64,000 nt of DNA from Arthrobacter sp. MMS18-M83 (GCF_026683955.1 NZ_CP113343.1:3410001-3474000); one strand, 5' to 3'. Shown: positions 7,484 to 16,641, counted from the first letter of the stretch. A program made the numbers and translations. The notes: a model not told the origin generated them from the sequence alone.

Positions 7484-9229
7484 ATGACTGATACAGCTCT
7501 AGCCGGAGCGTCTGCGGACGAGGCTGCACCCCAGCGCCCGGCCCGCACCGCCCGTCCTGCCGCTAAACCCCATGGCCAGTGGAAGGTTGATGGCACTGCG
7601 CCCCTCAACGCCAACGAGACCTGGAAGCAGGAAGACAACGGGCTGAACGTCCGCGAGCGTATCGAGTCTGTCTACTCCAAGCACGGCTTCGACTCGATCG
7701 ACGGCACGGACCTGCACGGCCGCTTCCGCTGGTGGGGCCTTTACACCCAGCGCAAGCCCGGGATCGACGGCGGCAAGACCGCCACCCTTGAGCCGCACGA
7801 GCTCGAGGACAAGTACTTCATGCTCCGCGTCAGAATCGACGGCGGTGCACTCACCACCGAGCAACTGCGCGTGATCGGCCAGATTTCCGTTGACTTCGCT
7901 CGCGGAAGCGCCGACCTGACTGACCGGCAGAACATCCAGCTGCACTGGATCCGCGTTGAGGACGTGCCGGAGATCTGGCGTCGCCTCGAATCCGTTGGCC
8001 TGTCCACCACCGAGGCCTGCGGCGACGTCCCGCGCGTCATCCTGGGCTCCCCGGTGGCCGGTATCGCCAAGGACGAGATCATCGACCCCACGCCGCTGAT
8101 CCACGAACTCGCGGAGCGCTTCATCGGCGATCCCGAGCTCGCGAACCTGCCGCGCAAATACAAGACCGCCATCACCGGCCACCCCTCGCAGGACGTCGTC
8201 CACGAGATCAACGACTTCGGTCTGGTCGGCATGGTCCACCCCGAACTCGGCGTCGGCTACGACCTCTGGGTAGGTGGCGCCCTCTCCACCAACCCCATGC
8301 TGGCCAAGCGGCTCGGCGCGTTCGTGAAGCCCGAGGAAGCCGCCGAAGTATGGCTCGGCGTCACCAGCATCTTCCGCGACTACGGCTACCGCCGCATGCG
8401 CACCAAGGCCCGCCTGAAGTTCCTCCTGGCCGATTGGGGTCCGGAGAAGTTCCGCCAGATCCTTGAAGACGAATACCTCGGCTTCAAGCTTGCGGACGGC
8501 CCCGCGGCGCCCAAGCCTTCGACGCCGGGTGACCACGTCGGCATCCACGAGCAGAAGGACGGCAAGTTCTTCATCGGCGCCACGCCCTTGGCCGGACGTC
8601 TCTCCGGCAGCCAGCTCGTAAAGCTCGCGGACACCCTCGAAGCCCGCGGCTCGTTCCGCCTGCGCACTACACCGCACCAGAAGATCGTTGTGCTGGACGT
8701 CGCCAAGGAGCAGGTGGAGCCGCTCGTAGCCGAGCTGGACACCCTGGGCCTCTCCGCCCGCCCGTCCGTGTTCCGCCGCGGTACCATCGCCTGCACCGGC
8801 ATCGAGTTCTGCAAACTCGCCATCGTGGAAACCAAGGTCACGGCAGCAACCGCCGTCGCTGAACTGGAACGCCGCCTGGCCGACCTCGCGGACAGCGGTC
8901 AGCTGCCGCAGGCCCTGTCCCTGCACATCAACGGCTGCCCCAACTCCTGCGCCCGCATCCAGACCGCGGACATCGGGCTCAAGGGCATGATGCTGCCAAC
9001 GCCCGACGGCGACCCCACCCCGGGTTTCCAGGTCCACTTGGGCGGCGGGCTGGCTTCGTCCAGCCGCGAAGAAGCAGGCCTCGGCCGGACCGTGCGCGGC
9101 CTTAAGGTTTACGTCGAGGACCTGCCCGATTACGTAGAGCGGGTAGTCCGGAAATTCGTGGCAGACCGCGCCGAGGGCCAGACCTTCGCCGAATGGGCAC
9201 ACTCCGCAGATGAAGGAGATCTCCAGTGA
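7484..9229 (+). CDS. sirA: Ferredoxin-dependent assimilatory sulfite (nitrite/sulfite) reductase
   Basis: 581 aa. It reduces sulfite to sulfide with six electrons using siroheme and a [4Fe-4S] cluster. The cluster ligands are visible: C437-X5-C443 (CTGIEFC) and C485-X3-C489 (CPNSC), the standard sulfite/nitrite reductase pattern. An arginine-rich anion pocket is suggested by DLTDRQNIQLHWI. About 45 residues at the N-terminus are low-complexity. The ATG is preceded only by TACAGT at six bases, so it starts a leaderless message. It overlaps cysH by four bases (GTGA), implying translational coupling. The sulfate-reduction neighbours make it a sulfite rather than a nitrite reductase. Electrons may come from ferredoxin reduced by the FprA protein at 18055. 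Confidence 0.95.
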   Translation: MTDTALAGASADEAAPQRPARTARPAAKPHGQWKVDGTAPLNANETWKQEDNGLNVRERIESVYSKHGFDSIDGTDLHGRFRWWGLYTQRKPGIDGGKTATLEPHELEDKYFMLRVRIDGGALTTEQLRVIGQISVDFARGSADLTDRQNIQLHWIRVEDVPEIWRRLESVGLSTTEACGDVPRVILGSPVAGIAKDEIIDPTPLIHELAERFIGDPELANLPRKYKTAITGHPSQDVVHEINDFGLVGMVHPELGVGYDLWVGGALSTNPMLAKRLGAFVKPEEAAEVWLGVTSIFRDYGYRRMRTKARLKFLLADWGPEKFRQILEDEYLGFKLADGPAAPKPSTPGDHVGIHEQKDGKFFIGATPLAGRLSGSQLVKLADTLEARGSFRLRTTPHQKIVVLDVAKEQVEPLVAELDTLGLSARPSVFRRGTIACTGIEFCKLAIVETKVTAATAVAELERRLADLADSGQLPQALSLHINGCPNSCARIQTADIGLKGMMLPTPDGDPTPGFQVHLGGGLASSSREEAGLGRTVRGLKVYVEDLPDYVERVVRKFVADRAEGQTFAEWAHSADEGDLQ

Positions 9230-9942
9230 CCACCAGCACCAAGCTCCGCTCCCACGACGAACTCAAGGCCCTCGCCGAATCCGGTGCCGCAGAGCTCGGC
9301 TGGAACGCGCCCGCCCGCGACGTCATCGCCTGGGTGGCCCGCAACTTCGACCTGCCCGCCGTCGCCGTGGCCTGCTCCATGGCCGACGCCGTGCTGCCGG
9401 CTCTCGTCGCGGACCAGTTTCCCGGCGTCGACGTACTCTTCCTGGAGACCGGTTACCACTTCCCGGAAACCCACGCCACACGGGATGAGGTCGCCGCGAA
9501 CCTGCGCGTGAACATCGTTGACGTGCTCCCGGAGAACACCGTGGAGCAGCAGGACCGCCTTCTCGGCAAAGACTTGTTTGCCCGCGACGCCGCTCAGTGC
9601 TGCGCGCTCCGGAAGGTCCAGCCGCTGCGACGGACCCTCGCAGGCTACGAAGTCTGGTTCACCGGTGTCCGCCGCGACGAGGCCCCCACCCGGACCAACA
9701 CTCCTCTGATCACCTGGGACGAGACGAACGGCCTGGTCAAGGTCAACCCGATGGCCGATTGGAGCTTCGACCAGTTGGTCCAGTACTCCGAAGACAACAT
9801 CCTTCCCGTCAACCCCCTCCTGAGCCAGGGCTACCCGTCCATCGGATGCCAGCCGTGCACCAGGAAAGTGGCCCCGGGAGCGGACCCACGCTCCGGCCGC
9901 TGGGCAGGGACCGACAAGACAGAATGCGGACTACACGTATGA
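9226..9942 (+). CDS. cysH: Adenylyl-sulfate (APS/PAPS) reductase CysH
   Basis: 238 aa, GTG start overlapping the sirA stop. It reduces adenylyl sulfate to sulfite with thioredoxin or a similar donor. The iron-sulfur ligands of the APS-using type are present: a CC pair at residues 125-126 and C208-X2-C211, with the redox-active cysteine in the C-terminal KTECGLH (residue 235). This pattern, and the absence of a CysC kinase domain in the neighbouring CysN, point to APS rather than PAPS as substrate. It overlaps cysD by four bases (ATGA). In operon sirA-cysH-cysD-cysN. Confidence 0.95.
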   Translation: MTTSTKLRSHDELKALAESGAAELGWNAPARDVIAWVARNFDLPAVAVACSMADAVLPALVADQFPGVDVLFLETGYHFPETHATRDEVAANLRVNIVDVLPENTVEQQDRLLGKDLFARDAAQCCALRKVQPLRRTLAGYEVWFTGVRRDEAPTRTNTPLITWDETNGLVKVNPMADWSFDQLVQYSEDNILPVNPLLSQGYPSIGCQPCTRKVAPGADPRSGRWAGTDKTECGLHV

Positions 9943-10925
9943 GCACCCAAATCACCAACGAGGACCTGGAGCTGTCTGTGCTGGAAACCGACGCTGCTGA
10001 GACGCCGACTGCCGCTCCGGCTCTGCGTTCGGCCCGCCTGTCCAGCCTCGACACCCTCGAGTCCGAGGCCATTCACATCATCCGTGAAGTTGTTGCCGAG
10101 TTCGAGAAGCCTGCGTTGCTGTTCTCCGGCGGCAAGGATTCCGTGGTCATGCTGCACCTGGCTACCAAGGCGTTCTGGCCGGGCAAGGTACCGTTCCCCG
10201 TCTTGCACGTGGACACAGGCCATAACTTCCCTGAGGTCATTGATTTCCGTGATCGCACGGTGGAGCGCCTGGGCCTCAAGCTCGTGGTTGGCTCCGTTCA
10301 GGAGTTCATCGACCGTGGCGAACTTGCCGAACGTGCCGACGGCACCCGCAACCCGCTGCAGACAGTACCCCTCTTGGATGCCATCCAGCGCAACAAGTTC
10401 GACGCCGTTTTCGGCGGCGGCCGTCGTGACGAGGACAAGGCCCGTGCCAAGGAACGCATCCTGAGCCTCCGTGACGAGTTCGGCCAGTGGGATCCCCGCA
10501 ACCAGCGCCCCGAATTGTGGAACCTGTACAACGGCCGCCACACCGTCGGCCAGCACGTCCGGGCGTTCCCCATCAGCAACTGGACCGAGCTGGACGTCTG
10601 GCGCTACATCGAGCGCGAAGGCATTGAGTTGCCCGGTTTGTACTACGCCCACGAGCGCGACGTCTACGAGCGCGACGGCATGTGGCGCGCAGTGGGTGAA
10701 GTCTCCATGCCTAAACCCCATGAAGAAGTCATTACGAAGCTCGTGCGTTACCGCACGGTAGGCGACATGTCCTGCACCGGCGCCGTCCTTTCCGACGCCC
10801 GCACCGTTGCCGACGTCGTCGTCGAAGTTGCCGCATCCACACTCACCGAACGTGGCGCCACCCGTGCAGATGACCGCATCTCCGAGGCAGCCATGGAAGA
10901 CCGCAAGAAGGACGGCTACTTCTAA
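9939..10925 (+). CDS. cysD: Sulfate adenylyltransferase subunit 2 CysD
   Basis: 328 aa. With CysN it makes adenylyl sulfate from sulfate and ATP. The ATP-pyrophosphatase PP-loop SGGKDS is at residues 63-68, followed by PVLHVDTGHNFPE and the FGGGRRDEDKARAKER segment, both characteristic. An N-terminal extension of about 35 residues compared with E. coli CysD is acidic and probably flexible. The ATG overlaps the cysH stop, and the TAA shares its last base with the cysN ATG (TAATG), so translation of the whole operon is likely coupled. Confidence 0.96.
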   Translation: MSTQITNEDLELSVLETDAAETPTAAPALRSARLSSLDTLESEAIHIIREVVAEFEKPALLFSGGKDSVVMLHLATKAFWPGKVPFPVLHVDTGHNFPEVIDFRDRTVERLGLKLVVGSVQEFIDRGELAERADGTRNPLQTVPLLDAIQRNKFDAVFGGGRRDEDKARAKERILSLRDEFGQWDPRNQRPELWNLYNGRHTVGQHVRAFPISNWTELDVWRYIEREGIELPGLYYAHERDVYERDGMWRAVGEVSMPKPHEEVITKLVRYRTVGDMSCTGAVLSDARTVADVVVEVAASTLTERGATRADDRISEAAMEDRKKDGYF

Positions 10926-12337
10926 TGAGCACTGAGACTTCACTCCTGGAGACCGGTCTGCGCGAATCCACCCTGTTTCGCTTTGCCACTGCCGGGTCCG
11001 TCGATGACGGCAAGTCCACCCTGGTGGGACGCCTGCTTCACGATTCCAAGGCGATCCTCGCCGACCAGCTCGACGCCGTGGCCCGCACCTCAGCCGACCG
11101 TGGCTTCGGTGGAGCCGGTGCCACAGGCACTCAAGCGATCGACCTTGCCCTCCTGACCGACGGCCTTCGTGCTGAGCGGGAACAAGGCATCACCATCGAC
11201 GTCGCCTACCGCTACTTCGCCACCGACCGCCGCAGCTTCATCCTCGCGGACTGCCCGGGCCACGTTCAGTACACCAAGAACACGGTGACGGGCGCGTCCA
11301 CTGCGGACGCCGTCGTCGTGCTCATCGACGCCCGCAAGGGAGTCCTGGAGCAGACCCGCCGGCACCTGTCCGTGCTGCAGTTGCTGCGCGTGGCGCATGT
11401 GATTGTCGCCGTGAACAAGATCGACCTCGTGGACTTCAGTGAGTCCGTCTTCCGCGAAATCGAGACTGACGTGCGGAAAGTTGCGCGTGAGCTTGGCTTG
11501 GGCAGCGACGGCATTGCCGACGTCGTGGTCATCCCGGTGTCAGCGCTCGACGGCGACAACGTGGTGGATCGCTCGGACCGCACCCCTTGGTACAGCGGTC
11601 CCGCACTGCTCGAGGTCTTGGAAACCCTTCCGGCCGCCGACGAACTTGAAAGCCACCTGGAAAGCTTCCGCTTCCCGGTCCAGCTGGTCATCCGCCCGCA
11701 AGGCGCGCTGGCTCCCGACGCCGTCGCCGCAGGGCTCGACGTCGAGGCGTACCGCGACTACCGTGCCTACGCCGGCCAGATCACGGAAGGGACCGTGAAG
11801 CTCGGCGACAAGGTCACCGTCCTGAGCCCGGGCCATGAGCCCCGGATCACCACGGTGACGGGGATCGACTTCGCCGGGAACGAGCTGGTCGAGGCCACTG
11901 CTCCTCAGTCAGTGGCGATCCGCTTGGCTGATGAGATCGACATCGCGCGCGGTGACACCATTGCCGCGGCAGGAACGGTGCGCGAGAGCTCGGCCGACCT
12001 GTACGCGGCGCTGTGCTGGCTCTCGCCGAAGCCGCTGCGCGAAGGTGCCAAGGTGATCGTGAAGCACGGCACCCGCACTGTCCAGGCGCTGGTGCGCAAT
12101 GTGACGGGCAAGTTGGACCTGGCCACGTTCAACGTGGAAGCTGCATCCAGCCTTGAGCTGAACGACATCGGCAACGCCCAACTTCGACTCGCCGCGCCGC
12201 TGCCGTTGGAGAACTACCTGCACCACCGCCGCACGGGCGCGTTCCTGGTGATCGATCCCGTGGACGGCAACACCTTGGCCGCCGGTTTGGTGAAGGACCA
12301 CCCGGGCGATCACGAAGACGAACGTTACGTCATCTGA
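10925..12337 (+). CDS. cysN: Sulfate adenylyltransferase subunit 1 CysN (GTPase)
   Basis: 470 aa. This EF-Tu-like GTPase drives APS formation by CysD. G1 P-loop GSVDDGKST at residues 24-32, G3 DCPGH near 108-112 and G4 NKID near 160 are all visible, followed by two beta-barrel domains. Unlike mycobacterial CysNC it has no C-terminal APS kinase, so no PAPS is made by this polypeptide; this agrees with the APS-type CysH. Last gene of the sirA operon; a strong hairpin follows at 12350-12420. Confidence 0.95.
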   Translation: MSTETSLLETGLRESTLFRFATAGSVDDGKSTLVGRLLHDSKAILADQLDAVARTSADRGFGGAGATGTQAIDLALLTDGLRAEREQGITIDVAYRYFATDRRSFILADCPGHVQYTKNTVTGASTADAVVVLIDARKGVLEQTRRHLSVLQLLRVAHVIVAVNKIDLVDFSESVFREIETDVRKVARELGLGSDGIADVVVIPVSALDGDNVVDRSDRTPWYSGPALLEVLETLPAADELESHLESFRFPVQLVIRPQGALAPDAVAAGLDVEAYRDYRAYAGQITEGTVKLGDKVTVLSPGHEPRITTVTGIDFAGNELVEATAPQSVAIRLADEIDIARGDTIAAAGTVRESSADLYAALCWLSPKPLREGAKVIVKHGTRTVQALVRNVTGKLDLATFNVEAASSLELNDIGNAQLRLAAPLPLENYLHHRRTGAFLVIDPVDGNTLAAGLVKDHPGDHEDERYVI

Positions 12338-12349
12338 CCTTGTTGGTCA

Positions 12350-12420
12350 GCGAAACCGCAGCTTGTTTCCCAAACCCCGCCTTCAAGGCCCGGGATAGGA
12401 AACAAGCTGCGGTTTTTCGC
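12350..12420. terminator. Large hairpin after cysN, probable terminator
   Basis: Arms GCGAAACCGCAGCTTGTTTCC and the matching inverse ending GCTGCGGTTTTTCGC, with T5 inside the right arm. It lies 12 bp after the cysN stop. The AGCTTGTTT core resembles palindromes at 39412 and 58612, so it may be a repeat (family E) reused as a terminator. Confidence 0.6.
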
Positions 12421-12458
12421 ATTGGGGCCGGGAGAATTGTGACGCCGCATGAACGTGC

Positions 12459-12516
12459 GTGACCCCGGGTTTCCGGGTCATTGAACGGCAATTATGACAG
12501 TCCCTATGGTGAATCC
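12459..12516 (+). promoter_or_regulatory. Sulfur-type promoter of the sulfonate-type ABC operon
   Basis: GTGA (12459-12462), six bases, GTTTC (12469-12473), seven bases, -35 TTGAAC (12481-12486), 18-bp spacer, -10 TATGGT (12505-12510). Six bases later an ATG (12517) begins an 18-codon leader ORF rather than the transporter gene. The geometry is identical to the sirA and cysG promoters. Confidence 0.72.
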
Positions 12517-12573
12517 ATGACCTCTTCGGATTGGTCCTTGCCTGCCCTCCCGGGGCGATGTCGCGGGGCCTGA
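12517..12573 (+). CDS. Possible leaderless leader peptide upstream of the ABC operon
   Basis: An 18-residue ORF (MTSSDWSLPALPGRCRGA) starts six bases after the predicted -10 box, where the transcript should begin. Its only cysteine codon (12559-12561) is followed at once by a GC-rich stem, GCGGG...CCCGC (about 12563-12583). This could be a cysteine-sensing leader as known for polycysteine leader ORFs in mycobacteria, but here there is a single Cys codon, so attenuation is speculative. Confidence 0.35.
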   Translation: MTSSDWSLPALPGRCRGA

Positions 12574-12611
12574 CAACCCGCCCAACCCCTCCATGCACTT
12601 CAAGGATCACC

Positions 12612-13766
12612 ATGTCAAAGACTCCAGAACCCACGCCGCCGGCACCGAACCCGGGAACCGTCCGTATCGTCGCGGGTGAAAGCAACAAGCCCAAGCGCCG
12701 CCGCGCGCTCGAGATCGGCATCGCCGTTGGCCTCGTCCTCCTGATCGGCGCGGGCGCCGCCGTCGCATCGGTTGTCGCGAAGAACAACGAAACGAAGCCC
12801 GCGGCGGCCACGTCGCCCGCGGCGGAGCTGCGGCTGGGCTACTTCGGCAACGTCACGCACGCCCCGGCCCTGGTCGGGGTGAGCAAGGGCATCATCGCCA
12901 GCAAATTGGGCAGCACGAAGCTGAGCACCCAGGTGTTCAACGCCGGACCCGCCGCGATCGAGGCCCTGAACGCCGGCGCGATCGACGCCACATACATCGG
13001 ACCGAATCCGGCCATCAACTCCTTCGTCCAGAGCAAGGGAGAATCCATCAGCATCATCGCCGGCGCGGCCTCGGGCGGCGCCCAGCTGGTGGTCAAGCCC
13101 GGGATCAACTCCGCCGCGGACCTCAAGGGCAAGACCCTGGCGTCTCCACAGCTCGGCGGCACCCAGGACGTGGCGCTGCGCGCCTGGCTGGGCAAGCAAG
13201 GCCTGAAGACCAACCCGAACGGCGGCGGCGACGTCGCCGTCAACCCGACCGAGAACGCCCAGACCCTCAAGCTCTTCCAGGATGGAAAGCTCGACGGCGC
13301 GTGGTTGCCAGAGCCGTGGGCCTCCCGCCTGGTGCTCCAGGCCGGAGGCAAGGTGTTGGTGGACGAAAAGGACCTGTGGGACAAGGATGAGTTTCCCACT
13401 ACCATCCTGATCGTCAGCAAGAAGTTCGCCGCAGAACACCCCGAGACCGTGACCGCCTTGCTCCAGGGCCACGAGGCCTCCGTCAAGTGGCTCAACACGG
13501 CCTCGGCCGCGGACAAGGCCACCGCCATCAACGCCGCCCTGAAGGCGACCGCGGGCAACACCCTCCCGGCCGACGTGATCGACCGCTCCCTGAAGAACAT
13601 CACCTTCACCGTGGACCCGCTCGCCGGAACCTACAAGAAACTCCTCCAGGACGGCGTGGACGCCGGCATCACCAAACCGGCCGACATCAACGGGATCTTC
13701 GATCTCCGCGCCCTCAACGTCGTCACGGGACAGAAGACATCGGCCGCAGGACTGGGCCAGGACTGA
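12612..13766 (+). CDS. Sulfonate/nitrate-type ABC transporter substrate-binding protein
   Basis: 384 aa. The start follows AAGGAT by a normal distance. Residues about 33-57 form one hydrophobic helix (LEIGIAVGLVLLIGAGAAVASVV) after a basic KPKRRR stretch; no lipobox cysteine is present, so it is probably held by an uncleaved membrane anchor. The rest is an SsuA/TauA/NrtA-type binding fold: LRLGYFGNVTHAPALVGVSKG, then GPAAIEALNAGAIDATYIGPNP, and GAWLPEPWAS. The likely ligand is a sulfonate or sulfate ester, from the sulfur context and shared promoter motif; nitrate, taurine or thiamine precursors are alternatives. A family A palindrome directly follows the stop codon. Confidence 0.82.
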   Translation: MSKTPEPTPPAPNPGTVRIVAGESNKPKRRRALEIGIAVGLVLLIGAGAAVASVVAKNNETKPAAATSPAAELRLGYFGNVTHAPALVGVSKGIIASKLGSTKLSTQVFNAGPAAIEALNAGAIDATYIGPNPAINSFVQSKGESISIIAGAASGGAQLVVKPGINSAADLKGKTLASPQLGGTQDVALRAWLGKQGLKTNPNGGGDVAVNPTENAQTLKLFQDGKLDGAWLPEPWASRLVLQAGGKVLVDEKDLWDKDEFPTTILIVSKKFAAEHPETVTALLQGHEASVKWLNTASAADKATAINAALKATAGNTLPADVIDRSLKNITFTVDPLAGTYKKLLQDGVDAGITKPADINGIFDLRALNVVTGQKTSAAGLGQD

Positions 13767-13828
13767 ACTGGCTAGCAGTTGTTGTCGTTTTGATGGCTCA
13801 TAACGACAACAACTGCCAGTTAGTTGGG
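13766..13828. repeat. Palindromic repeat, family A, copy 2
   Basis: Abuts the stop codon of the binding-protein gene. Right arm GCCAGTTAGTTGGG is complete; the left arm lacks the outer CCC, giving 63 instead of 66 bp. The centre shows GTTGTTGTCGTTTT and AACGACAACAAC. It separates the binding-protein gene from its ATPase gene and could tune their relative mRNA levels. Confidence 0.85.
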
Positions 13829-13869
13829 TGCACATTCAATAAACGAAGCAACAAACGAAGGACGGGACC

Positions 13870-14607
13870 ATGCCAGTCGTACTGGAACACCTGGGTAAAC
13901 GCTTCGGCGACGGCGCCCCGGTGTTGGACGACGTCAACGCCACCATCCAGCAGGGCGAGTTCGTTGCGCTGCTGGGTGCGTCCGGCTGCGGCAAATCCAC
14001 CCTGCTGAACATCCTCGCGGGACTGGACCAGCCGACGTCGGGCGCTCTGGAGGTGCCCAGCGACGGCGCCGCCTTCATGTTCCAGGATTCTGCGTTGTTT
14101 CCGTGGCTCACGGCCCGCGGCAATATCGAGCTGGCGCTGAAGCTGGCCGACAAGTCCGGCAGCACGAGCAAGGCTTCGCGCGCTGCGCGTGCAGGCGAAC
14201 TGTTGGACCTTGTCCACTTGGGCGGCGCGGGGGACAAGCGCCCTCACGAGCTCTCCGGAGGCATGCGGCAGCGCGTCGCGCTGGCCCGCGCTTTGGCCCA
14301 GGACCGGCAGCTGCTGCTTATGGACGAGCCGTTCGCCGCGCTCGATGCCATCACCCGCGACCTTCTCCACGACGAGCTGGAGCGGATATGGAAGGAGACC
14401 GGCCGCACCATCGTGTTCGTGACCCACAACGTGCGCGAAGCCGTGCGGCTGGGCCAGCGGGTGCTCTTGCTGTCCTCCCGTCCGGGACGGGTTGTGGCCG
14501 AATGGGCCGTCTCCGAGGAACACCGGACCGACGCCGGCCGTGCCGGGGAACTGACTGGAACCATTACCCGCCGCCTGCGCGAGGAGATCCGCCGCCATGC
14601 CAATTGA
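13870..14607 (+). CDS. ABC transporter ATP-binding protein (SsuB/TauB type)
   Basis: 245 aa cytoplasmic ATPase that powers the importer encoded on both sides. Walker A GASGCGKST near 36-44, ABC signature LSGGMRQR near 130, Walker B LLLMDEPFAALD near 150 and the H-loop VTHN near 185 are all intact. The Q-loop region (FMFQDSALFPWLT) has the W typical of the nitrate/sulfonate/taurine subfamily. The end overlaps the permease start by 11 bp, implying coupled expression. Confidence 0.9.
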   Translation: MPVVLEHLGKRFGDGAPVLDDVNATIQQGEFVALLGASGCGKSTLLNILAGLDQPTSGALEVPSDGAAFMFQDSALFPWLTARGNIELALKLADKSGSTSKASRAARAGELLDLVHLGGAGDKRPHELSGGMRQRVALARALAQDRQLLLMDEPFAALDAITRDLLHDELERIWKETGRTIVFVTHNVREAVRLGQRVLLLSSRPGRVVAEWAVSEEHRTDAGRAGELTGTITRRLREEIRRHAN

Positions 14608-15544
14608 ACAGGAAACCCGACTTGTCGAGGAGAACGCCGAGCAAGCTTCGGAGTCCCGGCACATCACCTCGCCGTCCCTGAAGGGAAACCCGGACGAACT
14701 CCGGGATCTTGAGGCCGGCCTGGACAAATTGCAGTCGGACGCACACCGCAAGGCGCGCATTGACTGGACCCGGGTCATCCTCCCCATTGCGGCGCTCCTG
14801 GTGCTCATCCTGGCGTGGCAGTTCTACGTCTCCCTCGGGTTCAAACGCCGTGACCAAGTTCCCGGCCCGCTTGATGTCCTCAGCCAGTTCGGTGCTCTTT
14901 GGGCCGAGGGCAAGGCCCAGGAAGCCGTCCTGACCTCACTCCAGCGCGGCGTGATCGGGTTCCTGATCAGTGTTGCCGTGGCCACCCCGCTCGGCCTGCT
15001 CCTCGCGCAGGTGCAGCCGCTGCGCCGTGCCTTCGGGCCGCTCATTTCGGGGCTGCAGGTGCTTCCGTCCGTGGCGTGGGTTCCGGCCGCCATCATCTGG
15101 TTCGGACTATCGGACGGCACCGTGTACTTCGTCGTTCTGATGGGGGCCATTCCATCCATCATCAATGGGCTGATTTCCGGCGTCGACCAGATCCCGCCGC
15201 AGTACCGGAGCGTGGGCAAGGTCCTCGGGGCATCGCGACTACAGATGGCCTTGCAGATTGTCCTGCCGGCGGCCCTTCCCGGCTACCTCGGCGGCCTCAA
15301 GCAGGGTTGGGCTTTCTCCTGGCGATCCCTCATGGCTGCCGAAATCATCGCGGTGGGCGGCACCATCGGTTTCGGGCTCGGTTCGCTCTTGGACCAGGGC
15401 CGCACCTTGTCCGACATGGCCACCGTCATGTCCGCGATCCTGGCCATCCTGTTTGTGGGCATCCTGATCGAGCTCGTGGTGTTCGCCCCGATTGAGCGCC
15501 GCCTCCTGTTGCGCCGCGGCCTGCTGGCGGGGAGCACGCGCTAA
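14597..15544 (+). CDS. ABC transporter permease (SsuC/TauC type)
   Basis: 315 aa integral membrane protein. About 60 charged cytoplasmic residues (1-60) precede the first helix (VILPIAALLVLILAWQFYV), an extension longer than in E. coli SsuC. Six hydrophobic segments follow. The EAA-like loop contacting the ATPase is visible as GKVLGASRLQMALQIVLPAALPGYLGGLK near 215-243. It starts inside the ATPase gene. Transports the same unidentified, probably organosulfur, substrate. Confidence 0.88.
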   Translation: MPIEQETRLVEENAEQASESRHITSPSLKGNPDELRDLEAGLDKLQSDAHRKARIDWTRVILPIAALLVLILAWQFYVSLGFKRRDQVPGPLDVLSQFGALWAEGKAQEAVLTSLQRGVIGFLISVAVATPLGLLLAQVQPLRRAFGPLISGLQVLPSVAWVPAAIIWFGLSDGTVYFVVLMGAIPSIINGLISGVDQIPPQYRSVGKVLGASRLQMALQIVLPAALPGYLGGLKQGWAFSWRSLMAAEIIAVGGTIGFGLGSLLDQGRTLSDMATVMSAILAILFVGILIELVVFAPIERRLLLRRGLLAGSTR

Positions 15545-15579
15545 GGAATTCCCCGGCCCACCCTGTGGTTGACGCGGGC

Positions 15580-16614
15580 ATGAAACGAATCGGTTTTCTC
15601 TCCTTCGGCCATTGGGGGCCGGTCCAAGGCTCGTTGACTCCTTCGGCCGGCGACGCCCTGCTGCAAGGGATCGACCTCGCAGTCGCAGCGGAGGAGCTCG
15701 GCATCAACGGAGCATTCTTCCGCGTACACCATTTTGCGCGCCAGCAGGCCTCGCCGTTCCCCCTGTTGGCGGCCATTGCGGCCCGGACAAGCCGGATCGA
15801 GATGGGCACCGGCGTGATCGACATGCGCTACGAGAACCCGTTGTACATGGCCGAAGAAGCAGCAGCCACGGATCTCATTAGCCAAGGCAGGCTCCAGTTG
15901 GGCATCAGCCGCGGTTCACCCGAGCCGGCACTGCACGGCGCGAGGTACTTCGGCTACGCGCCAGCCGAGGGCGAAGATGATGCCGCCATGGCCCGGCGCC
16001 ACACCGCAGTATTCCGCCACGCCATCGCAGGCCATGGCGTGGCGGAGGCGGACCCCTCCTTCATGGGCGGTGGCCGTGGTCTTCTGCCGATCCGGCCGAC
16101 GTCGCCCGGGCTGCCGCGGCGCATTTGGTGGGGCGCCGGCACTCGCAAGACTGCCGTCTGGGCCGCGGAACAGGGCATGAACCTGATGAGTTCCACGCTC
16201 CTCACCGAGGACACCGGGGTTCCGTTCGACCAGCTCCAGGCTGAACAGATCAGGATGTTCCGGGAGGCGTGGGCAGCAGCCGGTCACGGTTTTGAGCCGC
16301 GAGTCTCGGTCAGCCGCAGCATCATTCCCGTGGTCGACGCCGAGGACGAACATTACTTCGGGCTCCGCGCTCAGGTGGAGAACCGCGACCAAGTGGGCAT
16401 GCTCGACGGTGCCTTGTCACGTTTCGGAAAGAGCTACGTCGGCGAGCCCGATGCCTTGGCGGAGGACCTCGCGAAGGACGCCGCGGTCCAGGCTGCGGAC
16501 ACAGTGCTCGTAACCGTGCCCAACCAACTCGGGGTTGAGTACAACGCCAAGCTGCTGGGCAACATCGCCAAATACGTGGCCCCGGCGATCGGCTGGGAAG
16601 CACCCACAGGGTAA
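15580..16614 (+). CDS. LLM-class flavin-dependent oxidoreductase
   Basis: 344 aa from ATG 15580 (a GTG five codons upstream is possible). Luciferase-like monooxygenase fold: MKRIGFLSFGHWGP, HHFARQQASPFPLLAAIAARTSRIEMGTGVIDMRYENPLYMAEEAAATDLISQGRLQLGISRGSPE is the classical (beta/alpha)8 start of the family. As the fourth gene of the transporter operon it could desulfonate the imported compound with reduced FMN, as SsuD does, but the sequence looks closer to general LLM oxidoreductases than to SsuD, and no flavin reductase partner is adjacent. The substrate is unknown. The gene ends 28 bp before the cysG promoter block. Confidence 0.8.
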   Translation: MKRIGFLSFGHWGPVQGSLTPSAGDALLQGIDLAVAAEELGINGAFFRVHHFARQQASPFPLLAAIAARTSRIEMGTGVIDMRYENPLYMAEEAAATDLISQGRLQLGISRGSPEPALHGARYFGYAPAEGEDDAAMARRHTAVFRHAIAGHGVAEADPSFMGGGRGLLPIRPTSPGLPRRIWWGAGTRKTAVWAAEQGMNLMSSTLLTEDTGVPFDQLQAEQIRMFREAWAAAGHGFEPRVSVSRSIIPVVDAEDEHYFGLRAQVENRDQVGMLDGALSRFGKSYVGEPDALAEDLAKDAAVQAADTVLVTVPNQLGVEYNAKLLGNIAKYVAPAIGWEAPTG

Positions 16615-16641
16615 GAGGAATGTGACGCAGGGTTACCTAGC

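Noticed and set aside
7426..7491. 21-codon leader ORF with a Cys codon overlapping the sirA start
   Set aside because: The -35/-10 and the inferred RNA start (7484) lie inside this ORF, so it would not be in the message.
12520..12611. SAM-type riboswitch before the transporter operon
   Set aside because: The leader has GC-rich stems but I could not fit the conserved core of SAM-I or SAM-IV; a covariance search would decide.
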